A DNA stretch of 64,000 bases from Bin87 sp965262485 (GCA_965262485.1 OZ253540.1:3906001-3970000); one strand, 5' to 3'; shown: positions 25,090 through 34,200, numbered from the stretch's first letter. Translations and numbers: made by a program. The notes: generated by a model not told the origin, from the sequence alone.

Positions 25090-25537
25090 AGAATGCCGGG
25101 CGGCCTGTAAGCCGGGTTCTGTATCCCGCAAAGGAGCAGGACGGTGGCCATCTATCTAGCCCAACAAAGGTGTGAACCGATGTTCCCCTGGATCGGCATG
25201 AACCGAACCTGGGGCAGCGTCTCCACTGGGGTCAAGCGGCCAACCCGGGGACGAGCCGGACACCCATAGTCCCCCTATTTGGCCTTGCTCCAGGTGGGGT
25301 TTGGCCGCCGTTGTGTTGCCACGCACGGCCGGGCGCTCTTACCGCCCGATTTCACCCTTGCCGACGGCGACCGAGGTCGCAACCGGCGGTATGTTTCTGT
25401 GCCACTTTCCGTCGCCGACGCGCGGTAACGCACCAGCGCCTGGGAGTTACCCAGCACCCTGTCCGGAGGAGCCCGGACTTTCCTCCCCGAGACCATTACA
25501 GTCTCGCGGCGGCCACCCGGCCGTTCCGGCATTCTCC
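25090..25537 (-). ncRNA. rnpB: RNase P RNA, bacterial type A
   Basis: The minus strand shows the conserved core of the catalytic RNA that trims tRNA 5' ends. The 5' half has GAGGAAAGTCCGGGCTCC (complement near 25470-25490), then GGGTAACTCCCAGGCG and AGGGTGAAATCGGGCGG. The 3' half has TTGGGCTAGATAGATGG and ACAGAACCCGGCTTACAGG. The ends pair as a P1 helix (GAGAATGCCGG with CCGGCATTCTC). The length of about 445 nt is normal. The ends are estimated from P1 to within a few bases. Open frames crossing it are spurious. Confidence 0.95.
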
Positions 25538-25599
25538 TAGATTGAGGCTAGCATAGGCGTGGAGGGCGGTCAAGGAATGGCGGATGGTTCTGCCAGGGC

Positions 25600-26215
25600 C
25601 TTTCGGTTTTACAAGAAATCCCCTCTCCCTTGATGGGAGAGGGTTAGAGCCTGCCCCGTACTTGATACGGGGGTGAGGGTGAAGGTGTGAGATAGGGAAC
25701 TATCCTGCGGCAGACTATACCCCTCACCCCAGCCCTCTCCCACAAGGGGAGAGGGAGAACCGAAAGGCCCTGGAGGTTCTGCGACAGGCTCAGGATGAAC
25801 GGGGGCGGGGGCGGGTTTTTACATGGATGAACAGGGTGGACAGGATTTTTGGGTGTTATGTGTAGCGGGATTGCCGCGTCGCTGACGCTCATCGCAATGA
25901 CAGGTGGGTAGCGAATTTCACCCTTACCCCCGTATCAAGTACGGGGCAGGCTCCAACCCTCTCCCATCAAGGGAGAGGGGGACGGGGCTGGGCTGGCAGG
26001 AGTAGTGGCGGGATTGCCTTGTTGCTGCGCTTTTCGCAATGACAAGGGGCCGGGGCCTTTCGGTTTTCCTCATGTCATTGCGACCCCGTACTTGATACGG
26101 GGGTGGCAATCTCGTCGCCGTAGCAATGATGGTTCCCTGGCACGTGCTCAACCTCAACGAGGTTGCCACGTCGCTACGCTCCTCGCAATGACAACCGAAA
26201 GACCCTGCGCGAGGG
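25600..26215. repeat. Dense cluster of dispersed repeats
   Basis: This gene-free stretch is a mosaic of at least five families: CCCTCTCCCTTGATGGGAGA hairpins (25620, 25735, 25962), CCCCGTACTTGATACGGGG cores (25655, 25930, 26088), CTTCGACAGGCTCAGGATGA-type units (25782), ACATGGATGAACAGG (25822) and long CATTGCGA/GCAATGAC palindromes (25870-25905, 26020-26045, 26073-26195). A CTTTCGGTTTT motif recurs at its edges (25600, 26057). Confidence 0.85.
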
Positions 26216-26265
26216 GCCGGGCGGGATTGCGTTACTGGTGCAAGTTTGATAGTTTAACAGGACGT

Positions 26266-26342
26266 GGGCCTGTAGCTCAGGCGGTTAGAGCGCAGTCCTG
26301 ATAAGACTGAGGTCGTTGGTTCGAGTCCATCCAGGCCCACCA
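26266..26342 (+). tRNA. tRNA-Ile (anticodon GAT), CCA encoded
   Basis: The 77-nt sequence folds as a cloverleaf: acceptor GGGCCTG/CAGGCCC, D arm with AGCTCAGGCGGTTAGAGC, anticodon loop CTGATAA with GAT at the centre, T loop GTTCGAGTC, and genomic CCA at the 3' end. It is a single gene, not within an rRNA operon in this window. Confidence 0.97.
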
Positions 26343-26414
26343 TCTAAAGTCGAGATTACGCCAATACGGGGAGCGCGAGATAATTGATCGATCCGCGTTA
26401 CTGAGAGCAGGCAG

Positions 26415-26753
26415 ATGAGTATCAATATTGAGCGTGAAGGCAGCACCCTGACCGCAATAGTCGGTGAAAGGGTTGACGGGGCAAATGCCCGTGAGTTCCA
26501 GAATGAACTGGAATCTGCAATTGACGAGAATGATAGCGCCGTAATTTTGGATCTACAGCGGTTGCTTTATATCAGCAGCGCCGGCCTGCGGGTGATCCTG
26601 CTGACGGCAAAAGCGCTGGACAGACGGGAAGCGAAGCTGGTGGTATGTGACCTTTCGGAACCGGTGCGAGAGATTTTTGCGATCAGCGGTTTTGACAAAA
26701 TAATCTCGGTCCACGGATCGGTGCCGGAAGCAAAGGCTGCACTGAATGGCTGA
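26415..26753 (+). CDS. STAS-domain anti-anti-sigma factor (RsbV-like)
   Basis: The 112-residue protein is a single STAS domain. The phosphorylatable Ser lies in LQRLLYISSAGLRVILLTAK, the classic (I/V)xSxGL motif of SpoIIAA/RsbV antagonists. In its unphosphorylated form it should bind the RsbW-like kinase encoded two genes downstream and free that kinase's target. It is the first gene of a five-gene plus-strand set that runs to 31873. About 75 nt separate it from the next gene. Confidence 0.9.
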   Translation: MSINIEREGSTLTAIVGERVDGANAREFQNELESAIDENDSAVILDLQRLLYISSAGLRVILLTAKALDRREAKLVVCDLSEPVREIFAISGFDKIISVHGSVPEAKAALNG

Positions 26754-26830
26754 CCAGGGCTGACCGGTTCCGAATACCGGTTTTAGCCGTATAGACCCAA
26801 TTTACCGGGAGACTGTGCAGGCGAGAACGA

Positions 26831-28000
26831 ATGACGGATCGGACTCACAAAATCCTGGTGGTTGACGACGAAGAAGATATTCAACCCCTGTTTTTGCAGC
26901 GCATGCGGCGCGACATACGGGCGGGGCGGTATGAGTTTGTATTCGCGGGAACCGGGGTAGAGGCGCTGGAACGGCTGCATGCGGATCCCACGATCGACAT
27001 GGTCGTGACGGACATCAATATGCCGGAGATGGATGGCCTCACGCTATTGGACCAGATCCCCAACGTCGATCCCAACATCCGGTCAATCATTATCTCGGCG
27101 TACGGAGACATGAAAAACATCCGGACGGCGATGAACCGGGGCGCCTTCGATTTCGTGACCAAGCCACTGGATTTCGAGGATCTGCGGGTGACCATAGACC
27201 GGACGCTGCGTCACCTGGTGGAGTGGCGCGATGCGCTGTCTTCTCGGGACAAGCTGGTGGCGCTGCAGAACGAACTGGACATTGCCAACCAGATGCAGCA
27301 ATCCATCCTGCCCACCGTGTTCCCGCAGTCCGCCGAGTACGAGGTTTTCGCCAGCATGGAACCCGCGCGCAACGTGGGCGGCGATTTTTTTGACGTGATG
27401 CGGCTGGAAAATGGCCGCATTGGTCTCGCCATCGCCGATGTCTCGGACAAGGGCGTGCCGGCGGCGCTGATGATGATGTCGTGCCGCACGCAGTTGAAAG
27501 GGGCGGCGATCGGCAACGAGGGGCCGGGCGAGGCGCTGGCTGAGGTGAACAACCTGCTGCTGGAAGGTAACGACACCGCAATGTTCGTAACGGTGTTCTA
27601 CGTGGCCTATGACCCGGCGACGGGGAAGTTTACCTACGCCAACGGGGGGCACAATCCGCCGCTGGTGGTTCACGCGGACGGGAGTTCGGAAACGCTGCCG
27701 ATGACGGGCGGGGTCGCTCTCGGCCTGGTATCCGGGCTCGAATATGAGCAGGAGACGGCGGAGTTGGCTCCCGGCGACACGCTGTTTCTCTATACCGATG
27801 GAGTTACCGAGGCGATGAACGGCGACAGCGAGGAGTTCGGGATGGACCGTCTGCAGGCGGTTTTTGCGGCGACACCGCCGGAGGATGCCCAGCAGGTGAA
27901 CGAGGAAGTATTTCGGGCGGTACACGCTTTCGCCGGGGACCGGGCGCAGTCGGACGACATTACATGCCTGACACTGCACCGGACTGGGACGGGCCAGTGA
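26831..28000 (+). CDS. Response regulator with PP2C (RsbU/SpoIIE-type) phosphatase domain
   Basis: The 389-residue protein has an N-terminal receiver domain (acidic pair in LVVDDEEDI, phospho-acceptor Asp61 in VVTDINMPEMDG, Lys111 in FVTKPLDF). A linker coiled coil (LVALQNELDIANQMQQSIL) follows, then a PPM phosphatase domain with metal-binding Asp in GGDFFDVMRL and IADVSDKGVPAALMMMS, LYTDGVTEAMNGD and AQSDDITCL. It should dephosphorylate the STAS protein when its receiver is phosphorylated, probably by the histidine kinase encoded at the end of the operon. Its stop overlaps the GTG of the next gene. Confidence 0.92.
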   Translation: MTDRTHKILVVDDEEDIQPLFLQRMRRDIRAGRYEFVFAGTGVEALERLHADPTIDMVVTDINMPEMDGLTLLDQIPNVDPNIRSIIISAYGDMKNIRTAMNRGAFDFVTKPLDFEDLRVTIDRTLRHLVEWRDALSSRDKLVALQNELDIANQMQQSILPTVFPQSAEYEVFASMEPARNVGGDFFDVMRLENGRIGLAIADVSDKGVPAALMMMSCRTQLKGAAIGNEGPGEALAEVNNLLLEGNDTAMFVTVFYVAYDPATGKFTYANGGHNPPLVVHADGSSETLPMTGGVALGLVSGLEYEQETAELAPGDTLFLYTDGVTEAMNGDSEEFGMDRLQAVFAATPPEDAQQVNEEVFRAVHAFAGDRAQSDDITCLTLHRTGTGQ

Positions 28001-28413
28001 GCGAGCAACTGTCCCTGAAAGTGACCACCAGTCTGGACGACCTGGGGGTGATCGCCGCCGCGGTTGACGCGATGGGGCAGCGGGAGAAATGGTCGGGGGG
28101 GCTGGTGTTCAACGTCAACCTGGTGTTAGAGGAACTGGTGATAAATGTTCACTATCACGGGCACGATGACGGCATTCACGACATTGAGATAAAACTGGAT
28201 TCGGAACTGGAACGCCTCAGAATCGAAGTTATAGATGATGGGCGACCGTTCGATCCGCTGCTGGATGCTGCGCTGCCGGATACGAACGCTCCGATTGAAG
28301 ACCGAGCGGTGGGCGGCCTGGGCCTGTATCTGGTGCGCACGACGATGGACGAGATGCAGTACAAGCGGGAGCAGGGGAAGAACCACGTGATCCTGGTCGC
28401 GCGCAGGGATTGA
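27997..28413 (+). CDS. RsbW-like serine kinase / anti-sigma factor
   Basis: This 138-residue protein is a GHKL (HATPase_c) domain of the RsbW/SpoIIAB type. The N-box is NLVLEELVINVHYHG, the G1 box VIDDGRPFDPL and the G2 region VGGLGLYLVRTTMDEMQYKR. It should phosphorylate the STAS protein and bind a sigma factor or other target. I prefer the GTG at 27997, which overlaps the preceding stop as GTGA and gives the usual SEQLSLKV start; an ATG at 27964 is also possible. Its stop overlaps the next ATG (ATGA). Confidence 0.88.
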   Translation: MSEQLSLKVTTSLDDLGVIAAAVDAMGQREKWSGGLVFNVNLVLEELVINVHYHGHDDGIHDIEIKLDSELERLRIEVIDDGRPFDPLLDAALPDTNAPIEDRAVGGLGLYLVRTTMDEMQYKREQGKNHVILVARRD

Positions 28414-29696
28414 TGACGCGCGCCTTCCGGTTCGACAGGATAATCCGGTTGCTGGTTGGGCCGGTGTGTGTCCTTATGATGGCATGGCTGCTGGCGGGTT
28501 GTGCTGCCGAGGAACGTGGCGACGCGCTCGCGGCGGTTGCGGGGAACGCAACGGCGGAGAATAGCGAGACGCAGGTGGGGTCGGCGGAGACTGCGGCGTC
28601 CGGCGTTACGGCTGACAGCGTATTGTTTGGGCAATCGGCTGCGTTCGGCGGCCCGGCGGGAGAACTCGGGCTCAATATGCGGCTGGGAATCGAGACAGCC
28701 TTCCACGAGGCGAATCAGCAGGGGGGAGTACACGGGCGGCGGTTGGACCTGGTGTCGAAAGACGATGCCTACGAGCCGGAAGCTGCTATCGCGAACACCC
28801 GACAGCTGATTGAGGAAGAGGGAGTGTTTGCGCTGATCGGCGCGGTGGGTACGCCGACGTCCCGTTCCGCGGTGCCGGTAGCCGCCGAGGCGGGTGTCCC
28901 GTATATTGCGCCGTTCACGGGCGCGGCTTTCCTGCGGGATCCCCGGTGGGGGATCGTTATCAACCTGCGGGCTTCTTACAAGCAGGAGACCGAGGAGATG
29001 GTGGAGCGATTGACCACCGACCTGGGGATCGAGCGCATCGGCATTCTGTATCAGGACGATTCGTATGGCCGCGCGGGTTACGTTGGGACGCTGGAGGCGC
29101 TGGAGCGGCGCAACATGGAGCTGGCCGGCGTGGGCGTGTACCGGCGGAACACGACCGCGGTGAAAACGGCGCTGCTGGACCTGCGGAGAGCCGCACCGGA
29201 GGCGGTAATTATCATCGGCGCATACGAACCGGTGGCATCGTTTATTGCCTGGGGCCGGCGAATTGAGTTTGACCCGGTGTTTTTGACGGTTTCTTTTGTG
29301 GGTAGTCATGCGCTGGCGCGAGAGTTGGATACGGGAGGCGCCGGGGTGTTGGTGACGCAGGTGGTTCCCTTTCCCACGGACGCAGACTTGCCGGTGGCGG
29401 CGGCTTACCGTCACGCGCTGCAGGCGTATAACTCGGAGGCGGAGCCGGGGTTTGTATCATTTGAGGGTTACCTGGCGGGCCGATTGGCCGTTGTCGGCCT
29501 GGATAGCTGCGGACGCGAGGTAAGCCGGGCGTGCTTCCTGGCAAGGTTTGAAAGCAGCGACGTTATTGACATTGAAGGGTTTACGCTGGGCTATGGGCTG
29601 GGGGACAACCAGGGATCGGATAAGGTGTTTCTGACGGCCATCGGACGGGATGGCGATTATTACCCGGCCGCCACGCTAAAAGATGTGCAGCGTTGA
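28413..29696 (+). CDS. Periplasmic-binding-protein-like lipoprotein (Leu/Ile/Val-binding fold)
   Basis: The 427-residue protein has a signal peptide ending in a lipobox (WLLAGC), so it is a lipid-anchored extracytoplasmic protein. The mature part is a type I periplasmic binding fold: VLFGQSAAFGGPAGELGLNM, DDAYEPEAAIANTRQLIEEE, ALIGAVGTPTSRSAVPVAAE and IGILYQDDSYGRAGYVGTLE. Relatives bind branched-chain amino acids, amides or urea. No ABC permease gene is nearby; its start overlaps the RsbW-like gene and its stop overlaps the kinase gene, which suggests it is a sensor rather than a transport component. Confidence 0.88.
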   Translation: MTRAFRFDRIIRLLVGPVCVLMMAWLLAGCAAEERGDALAAVAGNATAENSETQVGSAETAASGVTADSVLFGQSAAFGGPAGELGLNMRLGIETAFHEANQQGGVHGRRLDLVSKDDAYEPEAAIANTRQLIEEEGVFALIGAVGTPTSRSAVPVAAEAGVPYIAPFTGAAFLRDPRWGIVINLRASYKQETEEMVERLTTDLGIERIGILYQDDSYGRAGYVGTLEALERRNMELAGVGVYRRNTTAVKTALLDLRRAAPEAVIIIGAYEPVASFIAWGRRIEFDPVFLTVSFVGSHALARELDTGGAGVLVTQVVPFPTDADLPVAAAYRHALQAYNSEAEPGFVSFEGYLAGRLAVVGLDSCGREVSRACFLARFESSDVIDIEGFTLGYGLGDNQGSDKVFLTAIGRDGDYYPAATLKDVQR

Positions 29697-31873
29697 GTTA
29701 CGTGTTGCAACGCATTTTGCAAAGCCGCTTTCGGATATCGGGGCAGCTTTACGCCGCGATTGGCGGCGCGGTGGCGCTGACCATTGCCGCCAGCCTGGTA
29801 GGGCTGTTTTCTTTCGAGCGGGTTGGAAACGTGCAAAGCGGCATCAACGAAGGAACCGTTCCGGGGCTGGCGGCGGCGTTCGGAGTGGCGCAATACAGCG
29901 GGGAGCTGGTGGCGGCGGGGCCACGGCTCACAGCAGCCGCCACGTCGGAGGACTCGGCGGCGGTGGTCGCCAACATCAACGCATCGCACCAGGCTTTCGA
30001 GCGGGAGATGTCGAACCTGGAACAGCATGAGACTGACGACGGGCGTTTGCCACTGGTGCGCCGACAGGCCGACGAGCTGATAACCAACATCGGGGCGATG
30101 ACAGACGACAAAGTAATAACCTTTGAGTTATCGCGATTGAGTGAGGAGATGCGGCTGGAGTTGGACGACCTGCGCTTCAGTTTGGACCGCATTGTGGTTT
30201 CGAGTCTGGATGACCAATTTTTTTATACGGTGCTGGGCTACCGGGAATTGGACGCGGCGCCGGCAAAACGTTCTGAACATTTTAATGAGGAAGAACTGGA
30301 CCGTTACCGGCTCCTGGTGGAGTTGCAGGTTGACGGGAATATAGCGACCGAGATGCTGGTGAGCGCGTTTAACGTTTCAGACTCAGCAGCGATTCAGCCG
30401 CTGCGGGAGCGTTTCGTATCGGCGCAGGGGCGAATTGGGCGGAACTTGCTGGCGCTGCAAGATTCCGAGATACACGGGGAGATTGCGCCGACGTATCAGC
30501 GGCTGTTCGATTTGGGTTTGGGAAACGACAGTGGGTTCGACTTGCTGGACCAGGAGTTGCGACTATCGCAACGGCAGGGGGAGTTACTGGCGTTGAACCG
30601 GGATATAGCGATTGGGCTGGTTGGTGAGGTGGACAAGCTGGTTGCAGCGGCGGAAACCAGCGCGGCGGAAGCCACCCGGTCGTCGGCACAGGCGTTTTTT
30701 ACCGGACGGGCGCTGCTCCTGGGCATCAGCGTCTTTGCGGTCATTGGGGCGACACTGATTGCGTGGTTGTTTGTGGGCCGGGTGCTGCTGAGGCGTTTGC
30801 AGATGCTTTCGACCCAGATGCGGCGCATGGCGGTTGGCAACCTGGAAGCGCCCGTGGAAATCGGCGGGCGGGATGAAATCTCGGAAATGGGGGTTGCATT
30901 GGAGGGATTCCGCCGCACTGCGTTGGAAGAACGGCGGTTGAATTTGGTGGAACAACTGGCTGGGGAACTTCAGGAAAAGAACGATGAACTGGAGACGGTG
31001 TTAGGCGACTTGCATCGGGCGCAGGATCAGATCGTGATGCAGCAGAAGCTGGCGGCGCTGGGCGAGCTGACGGCGGGGGTGGCTCACGAAATCAGAAACC
31101 CGCTGAATTTTGTCAAGAACTTCTCGGAGGGATCGGACGAACTGCTGGCGGAATTGCGGGAGACGCTGGACGAAAACGCAGAACGGTTGGAAGAAGACCA
31201 ACAGGAGTTGCTCCGGGATATTTCGTCCGAATTGACCGAGAACATGGAGCGGATTCGGAACCACGGCGAAAGGGCGAACCGCATTGTGCAGGATATGTTG
31301 ATGATGGGTCGCGGCGGGGGCGAGCGGGAGCCTACGGACATCAACCGGCTGCTGGACCAAAATACCCGGCTGGCCTATCACAGCGCCCGCGCCACCAACC
31401 CGGATTTTCAGCTGGATTGGCGGGAAGATTTGGACCCGGAGCTGGGCGAAATCGCAGTCGTACCCCAGGACTTGGGGCGGGTGTTTCTGAATATGGTGGG
31501 CAACGCCTGCTACGCCACCGCCGAGAAACAGGCGGCTGTGGGGGCAGGCGACTCCTATGCTCCCACGTTGTGGCTAACGACCCGGCGCGGAGAAGGGGAG
31601 GTTGAGATACGCATTCGCGACAATGGGAATGGCATACCCGACGATGCGATTGACAAGATTTTTAATCCATTTTTCACCACCAAGCCAACCGACCAGGGGA
31701 CGGGTCTTGGTCTGGCCATATCCAGCGACATTGTGCGGCAACACGGCGGCACGATCGGGGTGGATTCGAAGCCCGGCGAATACACCGAGATGATTGTGCG
31801 GATACCGGTGGCCGGTTCAGGGGCATTGGTTGACCTCGAGGACCAGGAAGATCCGGCAGTAGAAGGGGCTTGA
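29693..31873 (+). CDS. Membrane sensor histidine kinase with large helical sensor domain and HAMP
   Basis: The 726-residue kinase has a first membrane segment at about 20-42 (AAIGGAVALTIAASLVGLFS), a helical extracytoplasmic region to about 340, and a second segment (ALLLGISVFAVIGATLIAWL). HAMP, a coiled coil and the HisKA helix VAHEIRNPLNFVKN with His465 follow. The HATPase has the N box NMVGNACYAT, G1 DNGNGIPDDA and G2 QGTGLGLAIS. The TTG at 29693 overlaps the lipoprotein stop (TTGA). The layout resembles TorS, whose partner TorT is also a periplasmic binding protein. It probably phosphorylates the receiver-PP2C protein of this operon. Confidence 0.9.
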   Translation: MSYVLQRILQSRFRISGQLYAAIGGAVALTIAASLVGLFSFERVGNVQSGINEGTVPGLAAAFGVAQYSGELVAAGPRLTAAATSEDSAAVVANINASHQAFEREMSNLEQHETDDGRLPLVRRQADELITNIGAMTDDKVITFELSRLSEEMRLELDDLRFSLDRIVVSSLDDQFFYTVLGYRELDAAPAKRSEHFNEEELDRYRLLVELQVDGNIATEMLVSAFNVSDSAAIQPLRERFVSAQGRIGRNLLALQDSEIHGEIAPTYQRLFDLGLGNDSGFDLLDQELRLSQRQGELLALNRDIAIGLVGEVDKLVAAAETSAAEATRSSAQAFFTGRALLLGISVFAVIGATLIAWLFVGRVLLRRLQMLSTQMRRMAVGNLEAPVEIGGRDEISEMGVALEGFRRTALEERRLNLVEQLAGELQEKNDELETVLGDLHRAQDQIVMQQKLAALGELTAGVAHEIRNPLNFVKNFSEGSDELLAELRETLDENAERLEEDQQELLRDISSELTENMERIRNHGERANRIVQDMLMMGRGGGEREPTDINRLLDQNTRLAYHSARATNPDFQLDWREDLDPELGEIAVVPQDLGRVFLNMVGNACYATAEKQAAVGAGDSYAPTLWLTTRRGEGEVEIRIRDNGNGIPDDAIDKIFNPFFTTKPTDQGTGLGLAISSDIVRQHGGTIGVDSKPGEYTEMIVRIPVAGSGALVDLEDQEDPAVEGA

Positions 31874-31920
31874 AGCCGTCGGATCGGCCGGTGAGTTGCC
31901 GGGAGGAAGAAGGACTGGGG

Positions 31921-32661
31921 TCAGTCCGGATTTTTCACGAACCGGCCGATGAGTTCGCGTTCTTCCCGTTCCCTGGGGAGACGGGCGAACACCACCGAGT
32001 CGGGTAAAACGATACCTCCGGAGAATACCAGTTGCATGGCGGCGTCAACGGTGAGGTCGGTTTCGATCAGGTCGTCTTCGACCACAAAGGCCAGGTTGCC
32101 GGAGGTGGGATTGGGGACAGTGGGGATGTACACCACGGCGATGGACATGCCGGTAGATTCAGAATGGGCCCGCGCAGTAACGAAACCCACGGCAACCATA
32201 CCCTCCCTGGGCCATTCCAGGAAGACGGGGCGGGTAAAGGCAAAGTCGCTGCTCAGGGCAACGGTGGCTTGCTGGGTTACGCCGTACACGGTTCTGACAA
32301 CGGGAACTCTGGATAGTACCCCGCTGATGAGCTGCATGACCTTTCGGCCCGGCCATGTCGAGATTACCAACCCGCCCAGGTAAAGCAGGAAGATAATCAA
32401 AATCAGGTCAATGAGACCTCCGATAAAGCGGGCGGCCGTAGATAACCCCGGAAAGTCCTCGATAAACGGCAAGTCATGGATAATGCCGTCCACTTTTCCA
32501 ATAATGAAGGCGATGATGAAAACGGTAACCAGCAGGGGCACCAACTGCATGAGACCGCCCAGGGTTTTGCCCTGGATATGGGATTCGATGCGGCTCAAGA
32601 AAGCAAGCCTGGACCGGTTCGAAGCCCGCCGGTGGGGTTGCTGGTTATTTGTGCTGCTCAA
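31921..32661 (-). CDS. DUF502 family membrane protein
   Basis: The 246-residue protein has two membrane segments (LMQLVPLLVTVFIIAFIIGK and FIGGLIDLILIIFLLYLGGL). A soluble domain follows, containing VPVVRTVYGVTQQATVALSS and VVYIPTVPNPTSGNLAFVVE, the hallmark of DUF502. The family is widespread and uncharacterised. It is convergent with the histidine kinase gene and ends about 45 bp from it. A short basic N-terminus precedes the membrane part. Confidence 0.88.
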   Translation of the reverse strand: MSSTNNQQPHRRASNRSRLAFLSRIESHIQGKTLGGLMQLVPLLVTVFIIAFIIGKVDGIIHDLPFIEDFPGLSTAARFIGGLIDLILIIFLLYLGGLVISTWPGRKVMQLISGVLSRVPVVRTVYGVTQQATVALSSDFAFTRPVFLEWPREGMVAVGFVTARAHSESTGMSIAVVYIPTVPNPTSGNLAFVVEDDLIETDLTVDAAMQLVFSGGIVLPDSVVFARLPREREERELIGRFVKNPD

Positions 32662-32794
32662 CGCTGAACCTCGTGGATACGTGACAGTTGGTTCGGTAGA
32701 AGCATGTTAGGATTCAGCAGTTGTGTTTGCAAGCGTTTACCGACTGGCGAATCGGCGGCGGTGCAGGTTTGCCTCAATGCTGCTCACGCGTACC

Positions 32795-32965
32795 CCCTTT
32801 GTCATTGCGACCCCGTACTCGATGCGGGGGTTGGCAATCTCGTCGCCGTAGCGACGGCGGGGGTCTTTCGACAGGCTCAGGACGAGCGGGGTGGGGGCAC
32901 CGGGATTGCCACGTCCCTCGACAAGCTCGGGATGAGCGGGTGCTCCTCGCAATGACGGATTAAGG
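32795..32965. repeat. Nested dispersed repeats
   Basis: A CATTGCGA...GGCAATCTCG element with a CCCCGTACTCGATGCGGGGG core (about 32803-32850) is followed by a CTTTCGACAGGCTCAGGACG unit. A GATTGCCACGTC...GCTCCTCGCAATGACG element comes next, and its middle is replaced by CCTCGACAAGCTCGGGATGA (32908-32956). No gene is seen between 32662 and 33017. Confidence 0.85.
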
Positions 32966-33017
32966 TGGGTACGCGTGAGAGGAGAGGGGTGTTTGCTTGC
33001 GATGACAGCAGGCAGGG

Positions 33018-33971
33018 TTATTCGGAGTCGGGGTGGGTGGTGATGAAGCGGCCGGCGCGGGCCGGGTCGATGTGGGGCGCGCGCACCTCAACGCCGGCCT
33101 GCTCTTCCTGCAGGCGGACGGTTACGCTGCTGTCCATTTCGGCCCAACCGCGATTCATGGCATACAACGCGATCTGCTCGGCCAGGGTGGACATGGGCAT
33201 GGGGACGTCGTACTCGCGGGCCAGTTCGGTAGCGAGGGAGATGTCCTTGTAGGCCAGATTCAGGGCAAAGCTGGCCGGCTCGAACTCGCCGCGAAACATG
33301 GTGCGAACCAGTCCTTCATGCAGCACCCTCATGCGGCCCAACGAACCCCGGCGGATGCATTCCCAGAGGGGTTCGGGGTCGACGCCGGCCTTTACGCCCA
33401 GGGTCAGGCCCTCGGCGATGGCCTGGCGGACGCTGTGTCCGATCATGTTGTGGACCAGCTTGGCCACGCTGCCGGCGCCAATCTCGCCGGCGTAGAACAC
33501 TTTGTCGCCGAATGCGTCCAGCACCGGCTTGACCCGGTCGAACACCTCCCGGTCACCGCCGACCATGACGGCCAGGTTGCCCGAGGCCGCTCCGGTCTTG
33601 CCGCCGCTGACGGGAGCGTCCAGCACGTAGGCGCCCCGGGCGCGGAACTGGGGTTCGATCTCGCGGATCAGGGTGGGCCGGCTGGAGGAGAGGTCGATGT
33701 AGACGCTGCCGGGGCGGATGCCCTGCAGGACGCCGTCGCTGCCCAGGGAAACGGCCTCCACCTCGTAGGGGCCGGGGAGGGAGGTGAAGGTGATGTCGCT
33801 GGCGGCGGCAACCTCGGCGGGAGTGTTGGCGAGATGAGCGCCGCCTTCCAGCAGCGGGAGGGCGGCTTCTTCGCGCAGGTCATAGACAATCATGGGGTAT
33901 CCGGCCCGCTGAATGTTGGCGGACATGCCGCCGCCCATGTTGCCAAGTCCGATGAAACCAACAGTTTCCAT
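33018..33971 (-). CDS. 3-hydroxyisobutyrate dehydrogenase family NAD(P)-dependent oxidoreductase
   Basis: The 317-residue beta-hydroxyacid dehydrogenase has the dinucleotide motif GFIGLGNMGGGMSANIQRAG at the N-terminus, the substrate motif DAPVSGGKTGAASGNLAVMV and the catalytic Lys in GSVAKLVHNMIGHSVRQAIA. Members reduce or oxidise 3-hydroxyisobutyrate, tartronate semialdehyde or related acids. The C-terminal helical domain (FALNLAYKDISLATELAREY) is intact. It stands alone between repeat clusters; the precise substrate is not predictable. Confidence 0.92.
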   Translation of the reverse strand: METVGFIGLGNMGGGMSANIQRAGYPMIVYDLREEAALPLLEGGAHLANTPAEVAAASDITFTSLPGPYEVEAVSLGSDGVLQGIRPGSVYIDLSSSRPTLIREIEPQFRARGAYVLDAPVSGGKTGAASGNLAVMVGGDREVFDRVKPVLDAFGDKVFYAGEIGAGSVAKLVHNMIGHSVRQAIAEGLTLGVKAGVDPEPLWECIRRGSLGRMRVLHEGLVRTMFRGEFEPASFALNLAYKDISLATELAREYDVPMPMSTLAEQIALYAMNRGWAEMDSSVTVRLQEEQAGVEVRAPHIDPARAGRFITTHPDSE

Positions 33972-34077
33972 GATGTCAGGTGCTCCCTTTCAGGTGGTAA
34001 TTTTGGGGAGTATACATCAGGAGAAGTCCGATTCAGTGGGTGATGCCTCGACGGGTTCGGGATGCGGAGGTGTTGAG

Positions 34078-34200
34078 GCTTGTCATTGCGCCCCCGTACT
34101 CGATGCGGGGGTTGGCAATCTCGATGGGACGGCGCAATGACAGGCGGGTTGAGAATTTCACCCTCACCCCAACCCTCTCCCATCAAGGGAGAGGGGGCGG
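34078..34200. repeat. Dispersed repeats before tRNA-Gln
   Basis: Contains a CATTGCG element with a CCCCCGTACTCGATGCGGGG core (34083-34142) and then the CCCTCTCCCATCAAGGGAGA hairpin family (34158-34197). Confidence 0.8.

Noticed and set aside
25275..25556. Several open frames of 79-85 codons
   Set aside because: They lie inside the RNase P RNA gene.
28176..29414. Long minus-strand open frame of 412 codons
   Set aside because: It is antisense to the lipoprotein and RsbW-like genes, both of which have clear homology; high GC makes such frames common.
33033..34043. Plus-strand open frame of 336 codons
   Set aside because: It is the reverse of the 3-hydroxyisobutyrate dehydrogenase family gene, which has a perfect dinucleotide motif.
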